From NCBI GenBank assembly GCA_021775755.1, contig JAJFHE010000038.1:62001-126000 (forward strand): a stretch of 64,000 bases of DNA, written 5' to 3'. The DNA is from Hyphomicrobiales bacterium (GTDB taxonomy: Bacteria; Pseudomonadota; Alphaproteobacteria; Rhizobiales; JAJFHB01). Of this stretch, positions 8,693 through 16,663 are shown piece by piece; position 1 is the first letter of the stretch, and each line of letters begins with the position of its first letter. Position numbers and translations under genes: made by a program. The notes below the pieces were generated by a model. It was not told the origin of the DNA. It saw only the letters and a program-made list of their open reading frames with translations, and made no database searches.

Positions 8693-9372
8693 TCGTTTCG
8701 GAAGCCGTGATGTCCAGGTTCAGTTGCCGCAGCTTTCTGACGACGAAGGTGCCCCAAGCGGTCATCCATGAAATCCTGGATGTGAGCAGGCGTGCGCCAT
8801 CGGGGGGCAATTTGCAGCCCTGGCACGTTTACGTGCTGCAAGACGATGTCCTGGCCCAACTCATCGCGAAGGTACGCGAAGGACGTGTCAATTCACCTCG
8901 AGGAGAGGGGACTGAGTACTGCATTTATCCGACCGATCTGAAGGATCCCTATGATTCGCGCCGGGATAAGTGTGGCGAGGATCTTTACGCGACCATCGGC
9001 GTGAAACGTTCCAACACGCGCGGGAGGGTCAGGCAATTTCGGCGCAATTTTGAAATGTTCGGCGCCACCACGGGCCTTTTTGTCTATATCGACCGTACCC
9101 TGGGTCCGCCTCAGTGGGCGGATGTCGGCATGTTTCTCCAGACAATAATGCTTGTAGCCCGCGAACAAGGATTGCACACATGCCCGCAAGAAGCCTGGGC
9201 AACTTGGCATAAGACAGTAGGGGAGCATTTGGCCGCGCCGGAACATTTGATGCTATTTTGCGGCATCGCGCTGGGGTACGTGGATCCGGACGCGCCAATT
9301 AATACGCTGGTGACGGAGCGTGCTGATATGGATGACTTTGTAACATGGGTCGGCAAAAGTAGACGACCTTGA
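8689..9372 (+). CDS. nitroreductase family protein
   Basis: This 227-residue protein belongs to the FMN-dependent nitroreductase superfamily. The N-terminal SRFSCRSF and RRAPSGGNLQPWHVYVL segments form the usual FMN-phosphate and ring contacts, and ADVGMFLQTIMLVAREQGL is the central dimer helix. Such enzymes reduce nitro compounds, quinones or enones with NAD(P)H in the cytoplasm; the substrate cannot be predicted. An insertion around residues 65-105 (with DPYDSRRDKCGEDLY) is typical of the larger subgroup. It is coupled to the preceding membrane protein by a GTGA overlap. Confidence 0.9.
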   Translation: MIVSEAVMSRFSCRSFLTTKVPQAVIHEILDVSRRAPSGGNLQPWHVYVLQDDVLAQLIAKVREGRVNSPRGEGTEYCIYPTDLKDPYDSRRDKCGEDLYATIGVKRSNTRGRVRQFRRNFEMFGATTGLFVYIDRTLGPPQWADVGMFLQTIMLVAREQGLHTCPQEAWATWHKTVGEHLAAPEHLMLFCGIALGYVDPDAPINTLVTERADMDDFVTWVGKSRRP

Positions 9373-9477
9373 TACGCTGATCAGTCGGATGCAGGAATTC
9401 CAACGAACGTCCTTTGGCCTCTGGGTTCATCGCGCATTCATGTTGATTAGCGTACTGTCACCGCGAATAGGAACGCG

Positions 9478-9816
9478 ATGATACGAATCTTTTACATATG
9501 TCTTCTCTGTGCGACGGTTCTCAGTGCCGGTGCCGCGACCCATGGTGTCGAGGCGGCCGCTGAGCGGGAGGTGCCCAACGCGTCGGCAGATGCAGCACAG
9601 CTCTTGCCTACTAATGGTGGAAATGGCGTTGTCGTGGCGAGCGGGATATCTGCTTCTACAGCTGCCCAGATCGCACGCAGCAGCGTTGGCGGCACTGTGC
9701 TCAGCGTCAATCGCCGAGGCAACAGATTTCAGGTGAAAATTCAAAAACCTGGCAAGATTGTAAAAGTACTCATTGATGCGGCGACCGGCGGTATTATCGG
9801 AATTGTCGGGCAGTAA
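9478..9816 (+). CDS. small periplasmic PepSY-like protein, FeuN-like
   Basis: This 112-residue protein has a cleavable signal peptide (cleavage near residues 19-27) and a C-terminal PepSY-like half (ARSSVGGTVLSVNRRGNRF then VLIDAATGGIIGIVG). The ATG has TAGGAACGCG directly upstream. It lies 30 bases before an OmpR-family regulator and kinase resembling FeuP/FeuQ. In Sinorhizobium a small periplasmic protein, FeuN, encoded next to feuP/feuQ, restrains the FeuQ kinase. An equivalent inhibitory role is inferred from location and size only. Confidence 0.7.
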   Translation: MIRIFYICLLCATVLSAGAATHGVEAAAEREVPNASADAAQLLPTNGGNGVVVASGISASTAAQIARSSVGGTVLSVNRRGNRFQVKIQKPGKIVKVLIDAATGGIIGIVGQ

Positions 9817-9846
9817 GCGGAAACAAATCACTTCAAAGCAGATCGA

Positions 9847-10518
9847 ATGAGACTTCTGGTAGTTGAGGACGACCCCGACTTGAACCGTCAACTCGTTACC
9901 GCGTTGACGGAGGCAGGATATGTGGTGGATACCGCATTGGATGGTGAGGAAGGTCATTTTCTTGGCGATACGGAGCCGTACGATGCGGTGATCCTTGATC
10001 TGGGGCTGCCCGTAAAGGATGGTGTGAGTGTACTGGAAGACTGGCGCCGCAACGAGCGTTCCATGCCTGTGCTGATCCTAACCGCCCGGGACCGGTGGAG
10101 CGATAAAGTTGCCGGCTTTGATGCCGGGGCGGACGACTATGTGGCCAAACCTTTTCACATGGAAGAAGTTCTGGCCCGGGTCAGGGCTCTGTTGCGCCGC
10201 TCTGCCGGCCATTCAACCAGCGAACTTGAATGCGGCCCGATAATGATCGATACGAAGGGCGCCCGAGTCACCGTGGATGGCAATGCCATCAAACTTACCT
10301 CCCTGGAGTATCGCCTGCTGTCTTACCTGATGCATCACAAGGGGCGGGTCATTTCCCGAACCGAGCTGGTGGAGCACCTTTACGATCAGGATTTTGACCG
10401 AGACTCAAACACCATCGAAGTTTTTGTCGGACGAGTGAGAAAAAAGCTCGGCACGCCTCTTATCCAAACGGTGCGAGGGCTAGGATACTGCCTCGCCGAG
10501 CCGGATGATGCGCAGTAA
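9847..10518 (+). CDS. feuP: OmpR-family response regulator, FeuP/PhoP-like
   Basis: The 223-residue protein has a receiver domain with acidic Asp8/Asp9, phospho-acceptor Asp51 (VILDLGLP) and Lys101 (AKPF), then a winged-helix DNA-binding domain (LTSLEYRLLSYLMHHKG to VRGLGYCL). Phrases such as EGHFLGDTEPYDAVILDLGLP-type spacing and DFDRDSNTIEVFVGR closely match rhizobial FeuP. FeuP/FeuQ controls envelope-related export, including cyclic glucan export in Sinorhizobium. The kinase gene overlaps its end by 14 bases. The gene name is given by resemblance and context. Confidence 0.8.
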   Translation: MRLLVVEDDPDLNRQLVTALTEAGYVVDTALDGEEGHFLGDTEPYDAVILDLGLPVKDGVSVLEDWRRNERSMPVLILTARDRWSDKVAGFDAGADDYVAKPFHMEEVLARVRALLRRSAGHSTSELECGPIMIDTKGARVTVDGNAIKLTSLEYRLLSYLMHHKGRVISRTELVEHLYDQDFDRDSNTIEVFVGRVRKKLGTPLIQTVRGLGYCLAEPDDAQ

Positions 10519-11920
10519 TTCTCTCGCCTTCCGTTTGATCGCATCTTCCGCGGTCTGGAGCATTGTGATTCTCGCAATAACCGGCTTTGTTCTGACGTCG
10601 CTGTTCCGGGCATCCGTTGAAAAGTCGTTCGACGAACGTTTGGAAGATAATCTCAACGCGCTTCTTGCCAGTATTGAATTCAATGAGAACGGACAACTTT
10701 TCGAAACGGTTGTTTTGGCGGATCCGAAGTACCAGAGACCGTTTCAAGGTTGGTATTGGCAGGTGAGGTCGGTTGCTCCGGGTACGGAATCGCGGCTTAC
10801 ATCATTTGCCTCATTGCTGGAAAAATCTCTGGACATCCCCGAGCATCCAGTGCGTGACGTGCAAACCGGTTCGCCCGTGCAATTTTATTTGACCGGCCCA
10901 TACGGGAAGAGCCTGCGCGTCATCGAAGGCAAGTTTACGCTACCCGGCTCGACCGAACTTCTGTCATTTGCTGTGTCCGGCAACGCCGACGCTCTCGAAG
11001 CGGAAATTCAGAATTTTCGCCAGACGGTGATTATTGCGCTTTCGGTGCTGGCGATCGGATTGTTGCTTGCGACTTTTCTGCAGGTCAAGTTCGGACTGAT
11101 CCCACTCAGAAAACTGCAGCAGGGCCTTGTTTCGGTGCGGACCGGCCGTGAAGAGCGCCTTGAGGAGACGTATCCGGACGAAATTCAGCCCGTTGCCGCA
11201 GAACTCAACGCCCTGCTCAAGGCAAATCAGGACATTGTCGAGCGGGCAAGAACGCAGGTTGGCAATCTGGCTCACGCCTTGAAGACGCCACTCAGCGTCA
11301 TCACGAATGAGGCGACGAACAGCGACGGGCGGTTTTCGGTGAAAGTGCGTGAGCAGGCCGAGGTAATGCGAGATCAGATTGGTCTTTATCTCGACAGAGC
11401 GCAGCGCGCGGCGAGGGCTCATGCGTTGGGATCTCTAACCGAGGTTCGCCCGGTTCTTGACGCGCTTGTTCGCACCCTGCAGCGTATCAACCACGAAAAA
11501 GCAATCACAGTCGATTTGCGGTGCAGTCCCGCAATGCTGTTTCGGGGGGAACGGCAGGATTTCGAAGAAATGATCGGCAACCTATTGGACAATGCGTTCA
11601 AGTGGGCCGAGACATGGGTACGCATCGAGGTCTATTTCGAAAAGGCCGCAGGTACATCGTTGGATGGTGGGCGGCTCCTCATCGTGGTGGAAGACGACGG
11701 GCCGGGGCTGCCACCAGATCGAAGGCGGGAAGCTCTGGAACGGGGGCGGCGGCTTGATGAAACAAAACCAGGGTCAGGTCTCGGCCTGTCAATCGTTTCC
11801 GAAACAGCTGCAATGTACAGTGGTGCCATCGACCTCAACTCGTCGGATCGGGGTGGATTAAGAATCCAATTGTCATTTCCCTCGATGGGTGCCCAAACAA
11901 CATCCGCCACTGATCAATAG
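10505..11920 (+). CDS. feuQ: sensor histidine kinase, FeuQ-like
   Basis: This 471-residue kinase has two membrane helices (about residues 11-33 and 174-196) around a periplasmic sensor domain. The dimerisation segment carries His257 in HALKTPLS, and the ATPase domain has LLDNAFKWA (N box), EDDGPGLPP (G1) and GSGLGLSIV (G2). The HALKTPLS form of the H-box is typical of the PhoQ/FeuQ group. Its start overlaps the regulator gene by 14 bases. The preceding FeuN-like protein is a plausible ligand of the periplasmic domain. Confidence 0.85.
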   Translation: MMRSNSLAFRLIASSAVWSIVILAITGFVLTSLFRASVEKSFDERLEDNLNALLASIEFNENGQLFETVVLADPKYQRPFQGWYWQVRSVAPGTESRLTSFASLLEKSLDIPEHPVRDVQTGSPVQFYLTGPYGKSLRVIEGKFTLPGSTELLSFAVSGNADALEAEIQNFRQTVIIALSVLAIGLLLATFLQVKFGLIPLRKLQQGLVSVRTGREERLEETYPDEIQPVAAELNALLKANQDIVERARTQVGNLAHALKTPLSVITNEATNSDGRFSVKVREQAEVMRDQIGLYLDRAQRAARAHALGSLTEVRPVLDALVRTLQRINHEKAITVDLRCSPAMLFRGERQDFEEMIGNLLDNAFKWAETWVRIEVYFEKAAGTSLDGGRLLIVVEDDGPGLPPDRRREALERGRRLDETKPGSGLGLSIVSETAAMYSGAIDLNSSDRGGLRIQLSFPSMGAQTTSATDQ

Positions 11921-12411
11921 GCATGCTGAATACCCGATTGACGCACAGAAATGGTCAAGCTATATCCAAAGTGAGGCCGTGATTTCTGTTTCTGATATTT
12001 GTACGTGATGCCGTACTTTGATTTGCCTAGGACGTAAACGGCATCGAAATGCAAACAAATTATAATTTGTTGATGTATGCTTCAGGCGGGAAGCTCGTAT
12101 GACTGAGTAGAAGTCGTGCGATGATGGTTAGATAAGGTGCCGTCTGCCTATTTGCCCCCGGTCGCGGGCGTGCACTTTATCGGGGTGGGTCCTTCGGGGC
12201 CCACCTTTTTTTGTGCGCCCGAGCAATCTCGCCGTTTTGCTCACGTCTAACACCAAAGACAGTAATTTCGCCCCGTTTCATGGGCAGTCCGGCTCGCCCG
12301 AAGTGGTGCAGGAGACACAGTTCTCAACACAATGTTAAGCTTAAAGGAAGAGGATCAACCTATAGTCATGAGTTCGTCGTGAATGCGATGGCAACTGGTG
12401 GGGATCGAGCA
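11921..12411 (+). other. intergenic region with inverted repeat and terminator, possible small RNA
   Basis: This 491-base gap holds no convincing gene. It contains an 8-base perfect inverted repeat (GATGCCGT at 12007-12014 and ACGGCATC at 12038-12045) and the strong terminator at 12184-12212. The terminator lies 264 bases beyond the kinase stop, further than expected for a simple operon end, so an independently transcribed small RNA ending there is possible. A GTG at 12211 in frame with the next gene overlaps the terminator T-run and is not a credible start. Confidence 0.4.
12184..12212 (+). terminator. rho-independent terminator with UUCG loop
   Basis: A 9-base-pair stem (GGTGGGTCC with GGGCCCACC, one G-T pair) closes a TTCG tetraloop inside a C-TTCG-G frame and is followed by seven T residues. 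This is a textbook intrinsic terminator on the plus strand, ending transcription from the FeuQ-like gene or from a small RNA upstream. Confidence 0.92.
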
Positions 12412-13848
12412 ATGAATCTGAGTCAGCTCAAGACTGACCAGCTGGAAGCGTATCTTGCCTCTTTAACCCCGAAGGCGGCGGCATTCCTCGTTAGAGAGGT
12501 GGAGCGTGATCGGTTGCGCGGCGGTAACGCCTTTCCGCATGACTTCATTCTTGCGCACGCCCGGCGCCTGCTGCAAAGCGCGGATGAGGATATTTGGCGT
12601 CCGGCTACGCCCTTGCGCGTGTTTTGTCTGCCCTTTGAAGATCTCCTGTGTGATCATTCAACGGAAACCAAACAACAGGGGCGCATTAGGCGTGCTTCGA
12701 TCGATCCTATCTGGAAATGGCTGAAGTACTCAGTTGCAGCCGAAGTCGTTGGCAGGCTTGAAACGGAGTACGATAGCTGCGCCGCCGATATAGACGACAA
12801 CACAATCGCGGAGCGTAACGTTCAGACATACCGGCAGCTGTCAGTGGCGATCAGTAGCGCGCTAGAGGGCATTGAGCCCGCGACCAAACCGTACTTTAAG
12901 CTCGCCAACCAACTTGGCGGTGACGTCGTGCTGGAAGATGCCCGTGAAATGGCAGCATGTTTTGCGGTGGCGCCGGTACTGCTGAATCTGCGGGCGAGAC
13001 TGCCGTTACAAGTTCGTGAGATACTGCCAGACGATCTTCCGCTTTATGCGGACATCTGCAAAAACCTTGCCGCAAACTCCCCCGATCAGGGCTACTTACT
13101 GGGCCTTACGATTTATCGGCGTGTGACACATGTGTCCGACGCCATAAGGGTCGTGCGGGAAATTGTTGGATCCGATCGTGCCGACATAATTCAGTCTCAT
13201 CCGATGGGAGTGGTCGGTGCCGTGGTGCTCCATGATCTCGAAACAGCCGGAAACCTGGCCGCAAATGCAATTCGGTCGCGTCATTCGCACAACGAGGTCA
13301 TCGTCCACCTGTCCAGTTTCAATACGCTGTCAAGCGGGATGTCAGATGCGCTGGATATCGAGCGGACGTCGGAATGGGGGCGTCGCGTCGCCGATACCAG
13401 GACGAAGCTGTCCGAAGTGATCAAGGAAGAAATTGCGGCGATACCCCGTATCGTGAAAGCCGCACTTTATCCAAAGCGAGGGAGTGGCTCCGGTACGCGT
13501 CAGGATGCGTTTTCCGTACCGCCCGACGCGGTTGACGTCGCCGAAGCAGCTTTTCTGGTTCAACTGCTTGTGGATCTGCGTCTCTATCTCGATCAACTTG
13601 CCATCAATGCCGTCTATACGGGCATCAAGGCTGAAGTCGAACAGTATGTTGAGGCAATCGGTGAGAGGCTGCTGCGCGAACTGAGCAACGACGCCAAATC
13701 ATCGGCCCGTAATGTATTCAAATATCTGGAGGCGGCCGGCAGTATGGTGACGATGTTGTTTGGCGCCGAAACCAGCAGTCTATTGATCAGACGCGGTCGG
13801 TCTGCAATGAAGTCGGGCGTGTCGCCCGAAGAAGCTCAGGAAGCGTGA
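12412..13848 (+). CDS. hypothetical protein (478 aa)
   Basis: This cytoplasmic, mostly helical protein lacks a signal peptide or clear membrane segment. It opens with LSQLKTDQLEAYLASLTPKA and contains FPHDFILAHARRLL and LRVFCLPFEDLLCD. I associate such a protein with Rhizobiales genomes but know no function or named domain. The ATG at 12412 has GGGGA upstream; an ATG at 12388 in the same frame is an alternative. Its end overlaps the convergent GlxA-type regulator by 13 bases. Confidence 0.85.
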   Translation: MNLSQLKTDQLEAYLASLTPKAAAFLVREVERDRLRGGNAFPHDFILAHARRLLQSADEDIWRPATPLRVFCLPFEDLLCDHSTETKQQGRIRRASIDPIWKWLKYSVAAEVVGRLETEYDSCAADIDDNTIAERNVQTYRQLSVAISSALEGIEPATKPYFKLANQLGGDVVLEDAREMAACFAVAPVLLNLRARLPLQVREILPDDLPLYADICKNLAANSPDQGYLLGLTIYRRVTHVSDAIRVVREIVGSDRADIIQSHPMGVVGAVVLHDLETAGNLAANAIRSRHSHNEVIVHLSSFNTLSSGMSDALDIERTSEWGRRVADTRTKLSEVIKEEIAAIPRIVKAALYPKRGSGSGTRQDAFSVPPDAVDVAEAAFLVQLLVDLRLYLDQLAINAVYTGIKAEVEQYVEAIGERLLRELSNDAKSSARNVFKYLEAAGSMVTMLFGAETSSLLIRRGRSAMKSGVSPEEAQEA

Positions 13849-14837
13849 GTTTTATCTAAGTCCCGCTCGATGTTGGGGATGCCGCGCTCCCGATAGGGCG
13901 TTCGCGAATAGAATGCACGATAGCACTTTGAAAAGTGCGACGGTGAAGAAAAGCCGCACGCAAGCGCCACATTGATAACAGACATATTTGTCTGCAGCAG
14001 CAATGACCGGGCCTTTTTCAGTCGCAGTTCCAGATAATACCGCTTCGGAGATCGATCCAGATATCGCCGGAACAACCGTTCCAATTGCCGCGTCGACAGC
14101 CCTGCCTGACGGGCAAGGATACTTGGACTTAAAGGCTCTTCCAGATTCACTTCCATTTGTTCGATGATTCCCACCAATTTAGGATGACGCGCTCCTATTC
14201 TGGCGGGCAACGACATTCTTTGATGTTCGCTGTGATGGCGGATCGGAGAATGAAGCACCTGTTCTGCAACGTCGGCTGCAAGTTCCGGTCCGTGTTGCGC
14301 GGCAATCAGGGCAAGCATCATATCAATGGATGCCGTACCGCCAGCACACGTGAAGCGATCTTTGTCGATCTCAAATAAGTTGCCGGTCACGCGAACCTCA
14401 GGAAAATCTTCTGTAAAGGCAGGCAGGTTTTCCCAATGGATTGTGCAGGTATAACCGTCAAGTAGATTTGCACTGGCCAGAATGTGTGTCGCGGTGCACA
14501 GCGCACCAATTTCGCAGCCACGACGGGCGGCCTTCCGTAGAAAGTTGACGAGCGGCTTTGACGCGTAATTCTGAACATTGAGGCCGCTGCTCACGATCAT
14601 GCTCGCGCGGTCGTCCGCCTCATTTAGCGGCCCATCGCAGGCTATGACGAAACCATTGGATGCGGCGACCGGCTTGCCATCACCAGAGTACATTTTCCAG
14701 CGGTAGAGCTGCCGCTCTGAAAGTCTGTTTGCAATGCGCAAGGGTTCGATCGCCGCGGTTAGGGGCATCATCGAAAATTCAGGGACCAAATAAAACGCAA
14801 ATTCCTGGGGCAAATCCCTGGGCGCATCTCCGAACAT
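13836..14837 (-). CDS. GlxA/GbdR-type AraC-family regulator with GATase1-like domain
   Basis: This 333-residue regulator has an N-terminal DJ-1/PfpI-like (class I glutamine amidotransferase fold) ligand domain with the elbow Cys114 in GALCTATHIL, and a C-terminal AraC double helix-turn-helix. The latter has LARQAGLSTRQLERLFRRYL and VALACGFSSPSHFSKCYR. Members such as GbdR, SouR and DhcR respond to glycine betaine, sarcosine, dimethylglycine or carnitine intermediates. With a second paralogue and soxBDAG beside it, control of methylated glycine catabolism is likely. Which gene senses which compound is not determinable. Confidence 0.9.
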   Translation of the reverse strand: MFGDAPRDLPQEFAFYLVPEFSMMPLTAAIEPLRIANRLSERQLYRWKMYSGDGKPVAASNGFVIACDGPLNEADDRASMIVSSGLNVQNYASKPLVNFLRKAARRGCEIGALCTATHILASANLLDGYTCTIHWENLPAFTEDFPEVRVTGNLFEIDKDRFTCAGGTASIDMMLALIAAQHGPELAADVAEQVLHSPIRHHSEHQRMSLPARIGARHPKLVGIIEQMEVNLEEPLSPSILARQAGLSTRQLERLFRRYLDRSPKRYYLELRLKKARSLLLQTNMSVINVALACGFSSPSHFSKCYRAFYSRTPYRERGIPNIERDLDKTHAS

Positions 14838-14989
14838 CCTAAACTCCCATTGAGATGCTCACCGCGTTCATGCGAACGCACACAAATGCTGTACCAGCCA
14901 TTCTTGGCCCGGATGTTGCTGAAACGCAATCCTATTCCTTTGCTAAGGCGCGGCGTTGAACCGGTCGGGGCTTGCTGTTGGGGAAAACT

Positions 14990-15964
14990 TCAGAGGCTTG
15001 AAGGCAGGCCACGCTCGTCATAAGGCGAGTGTCCAAACCGCGTTCGGTAGCACTTGCTGAAATGAGACGGCGTTGAAAAACCGCTGGCGACAGCGACCTC
15101 CATGATTGACATATTCGTCTGCAACAAAAGCGTGCGCGCGCGAGCCAGCCGGAGTTGGCGATAAAACGTCTGAGGTGACTGACCCAAATGTTTTTGAAAC
15201 AACCGTTCAAGCTGCCGGCGCGACAAGCCGACGCGCTCCGCAATCTCAAGCGGTGTCAGTGGATCTTCCACATTTCCTTCCATGTGCTGCATGGCCGCAA
15301 TCAGGTAAGTGTTTCGTGCCCCAACATGGCTCATCAAAGACGCTCTTTGGGCGTCTCCCGGTTCGCGTACGGTTGAGTGCAGAACCTGATCTGCGACGAC
15401 ACGTGCGAGTGCGTCGTTGTGCTGCCGGGCAATCATCATAACCATGAGATCGATAGCTGCCGTCTCGCCGGCGCAAGTAAATCGATCGCGATCGATCTCA
15501 AACAGTTTACCGGTCACCTCAAGATGAGGAAAATTTTCCCGGAACGCATCAACGCTTTCCCAATGGATCGTGCATCGGTAGCCATCGAGCAAGCCGGCTC
15601 GTGCGAGAATATGCGGCGCAGTACATATGGCGCCTATCGATCTGCCGTGGCGTTCGATACGCCGGAGCCAGGCGGTCAAGACATCGGGAGTATACCGTTC
15701 GACGTCCGGTCCACTGCATAGAACGATTATTTCGCCGGGATCGGTACACTCCAGAGCACCGCTTACGGAGACGACTATTCCGTTCGATGCCTGAACCGGC
15801 TTTCCTGAAACCGAGTAGACGTTCCAGTTATAGAGTTCCGCATCGGCCATCCGGTTGGCATGCCGCAGAGGTTCGATTGCAGATGTGAGCGCGATCATTG
15901 AGAACTGATCGACCAGGATGAACGCAAATCGCTGGGGCCATTCGTGTGGGCGATCGCCGAACAT
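14990..15964 (-). CDS. GlxA/GbdR-type AraC-family regulator, second copy
   Basis: This 324-residue paralogue of the preceding regulator has the same two-domain layout: a GATase1-like N-terminal domain with Cys114 in GAICTAPHIL, and a C-terminal AraC domain (IAERVGLSRRQLERLFQKHL, VASGFSTPSHFSKCYR). The ATG is preceded by GGAGGG seven bases away. It lies 78 bases downstream of soxG on the same strand and could be co-transcribed with soxBDAG. Activation of the sox operon by sarcosine or dimethylglycine is inferred from family knowledge and position. Confidence 0.9.
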   Translation of the reverse strand: MFGDRPHEWPQRFAFILVDQFSMIALTSAIEPLRHANRMADAELYNWNVYSVSGKPVQASNGIVVSVSGALECTDPGEIIVLCSGPDVERYTPDVLTAWLRRIERHGRSIGAICTAPHILARAGLLDGYRCTIHWESVDAFRENFPHLEVTGKLFEIDRDRFTCAGETAAIDLMVMMIARQHNDALARVVADQVLHSTVREPGDAQRASLMSHVGARNTYLIAAMQHMEGNVEDPLTPLEIAERVGLSRRQLERLFQKHLGQSPQTFYRQLRLARARTLLLQTNMSIMEVAVASGFSTPSHFSKCYRTRFGHSPYDERGLPSSL

Positions 15965-16042
15965 CAATCACCCTCCGTTTCTACGAGGCGTGAGCCGGTA
16001 CCATCGTACTCCGGCCGAATGACGGTGTCCGCCCCGCAACCG

Positions 16043-16663
16043 CTAAACGAGCGGCGGTTCCTGCTTGCCGTAGAGCTGGACCCGTGCCCCCTTGCGCGCA
16101 ACCGCCAACAACCACTCCCAAACATAATCCGCGTAGGAGCGGAAAACATAGACATCAAATGTGTCCGGGTCAGAATGCACGAACTGACAGGCAGCCGCCA
16201 CCTCGGCAAACAGTAACCGACGAACCCACCCGGGTTTAACAACCGGACTTTGAAGGTCAACCGATGTCCCCTTCATCAGAACGGACCGGGCATCGCCACC
16301 GGACACTCTAATGATTGTCCTTGCGTCGCTGACATCGCAGGCGAAACTGAAAGTGTTTCCAAGCCGCTTGACGAGTTTGGACAACAACGCCTGTTCGCTG
16401 CCGCGCGGTGTCGTTACAAGCCACTGGTCGACCGACATCCATAGCACGGTAATATCGCCCTTCACGGAGGACGAACGAGGTTGAGCAGGCAAAGCTACAC
16501 CGAGGGCAGCCGTTGCAGCCGCGACGAACTTTGGATCATCGAGCGATCCGCGCAGATCGATCATCGCGCGGTCTGAGACTTCGTCGAGCGACACGCAAAG
16601 ATCCATCGGCAGGTCTTCGTCGCGGCGGTGCGAAAGCGCCGATCTGAATTGAAGATCAGACAT
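16043..16663 (-). CDS. soxG: sarcosine oxidase gamma subunit
   Basis: This 206-residue protein matches the gamma subunit of heterotetrameric sarcosine oxidase, a GcvT-related fold. It contains the DLRGSLDDPKFVAAA opening, WLVTTPRG, and the C-terminal TFDVYVFRSYADYVWEWLL. The ATG at 16663 lies inside the 3' end of soxA (8-base overlap), as usual for coupled subunits. The gamma subunit supports assembly of the enzyme. Fourth gene of soxBDAG. Confidence 0.95.
   Translation of the reverse strand: MSDLQFRSALSHRRDEDLPMDLCVSLDEVSDRAMIDLRGSLDDPKFVAAATAALGVALPAQPRSSSVKGDITVLWMSVDQWLVTTPRGSEQALLSKLVKRLGNTFSFACDVSDARTIIRVSGGDARSVLMKGTSVDLQSPVVKPGWVRRLLFAEVAAACQFVHSDPDTFDVYVFRSYADYVWEWLLAVARKGARVQLYGKQEPPLV

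Noticed and set aside
12211-12411. Extended start (GTG at 12211) for the 478-residue hypothetical protein
   Set aside because: The extension overlaps the T-run of a strong terminator and lacks a ribosome-binding sequence.
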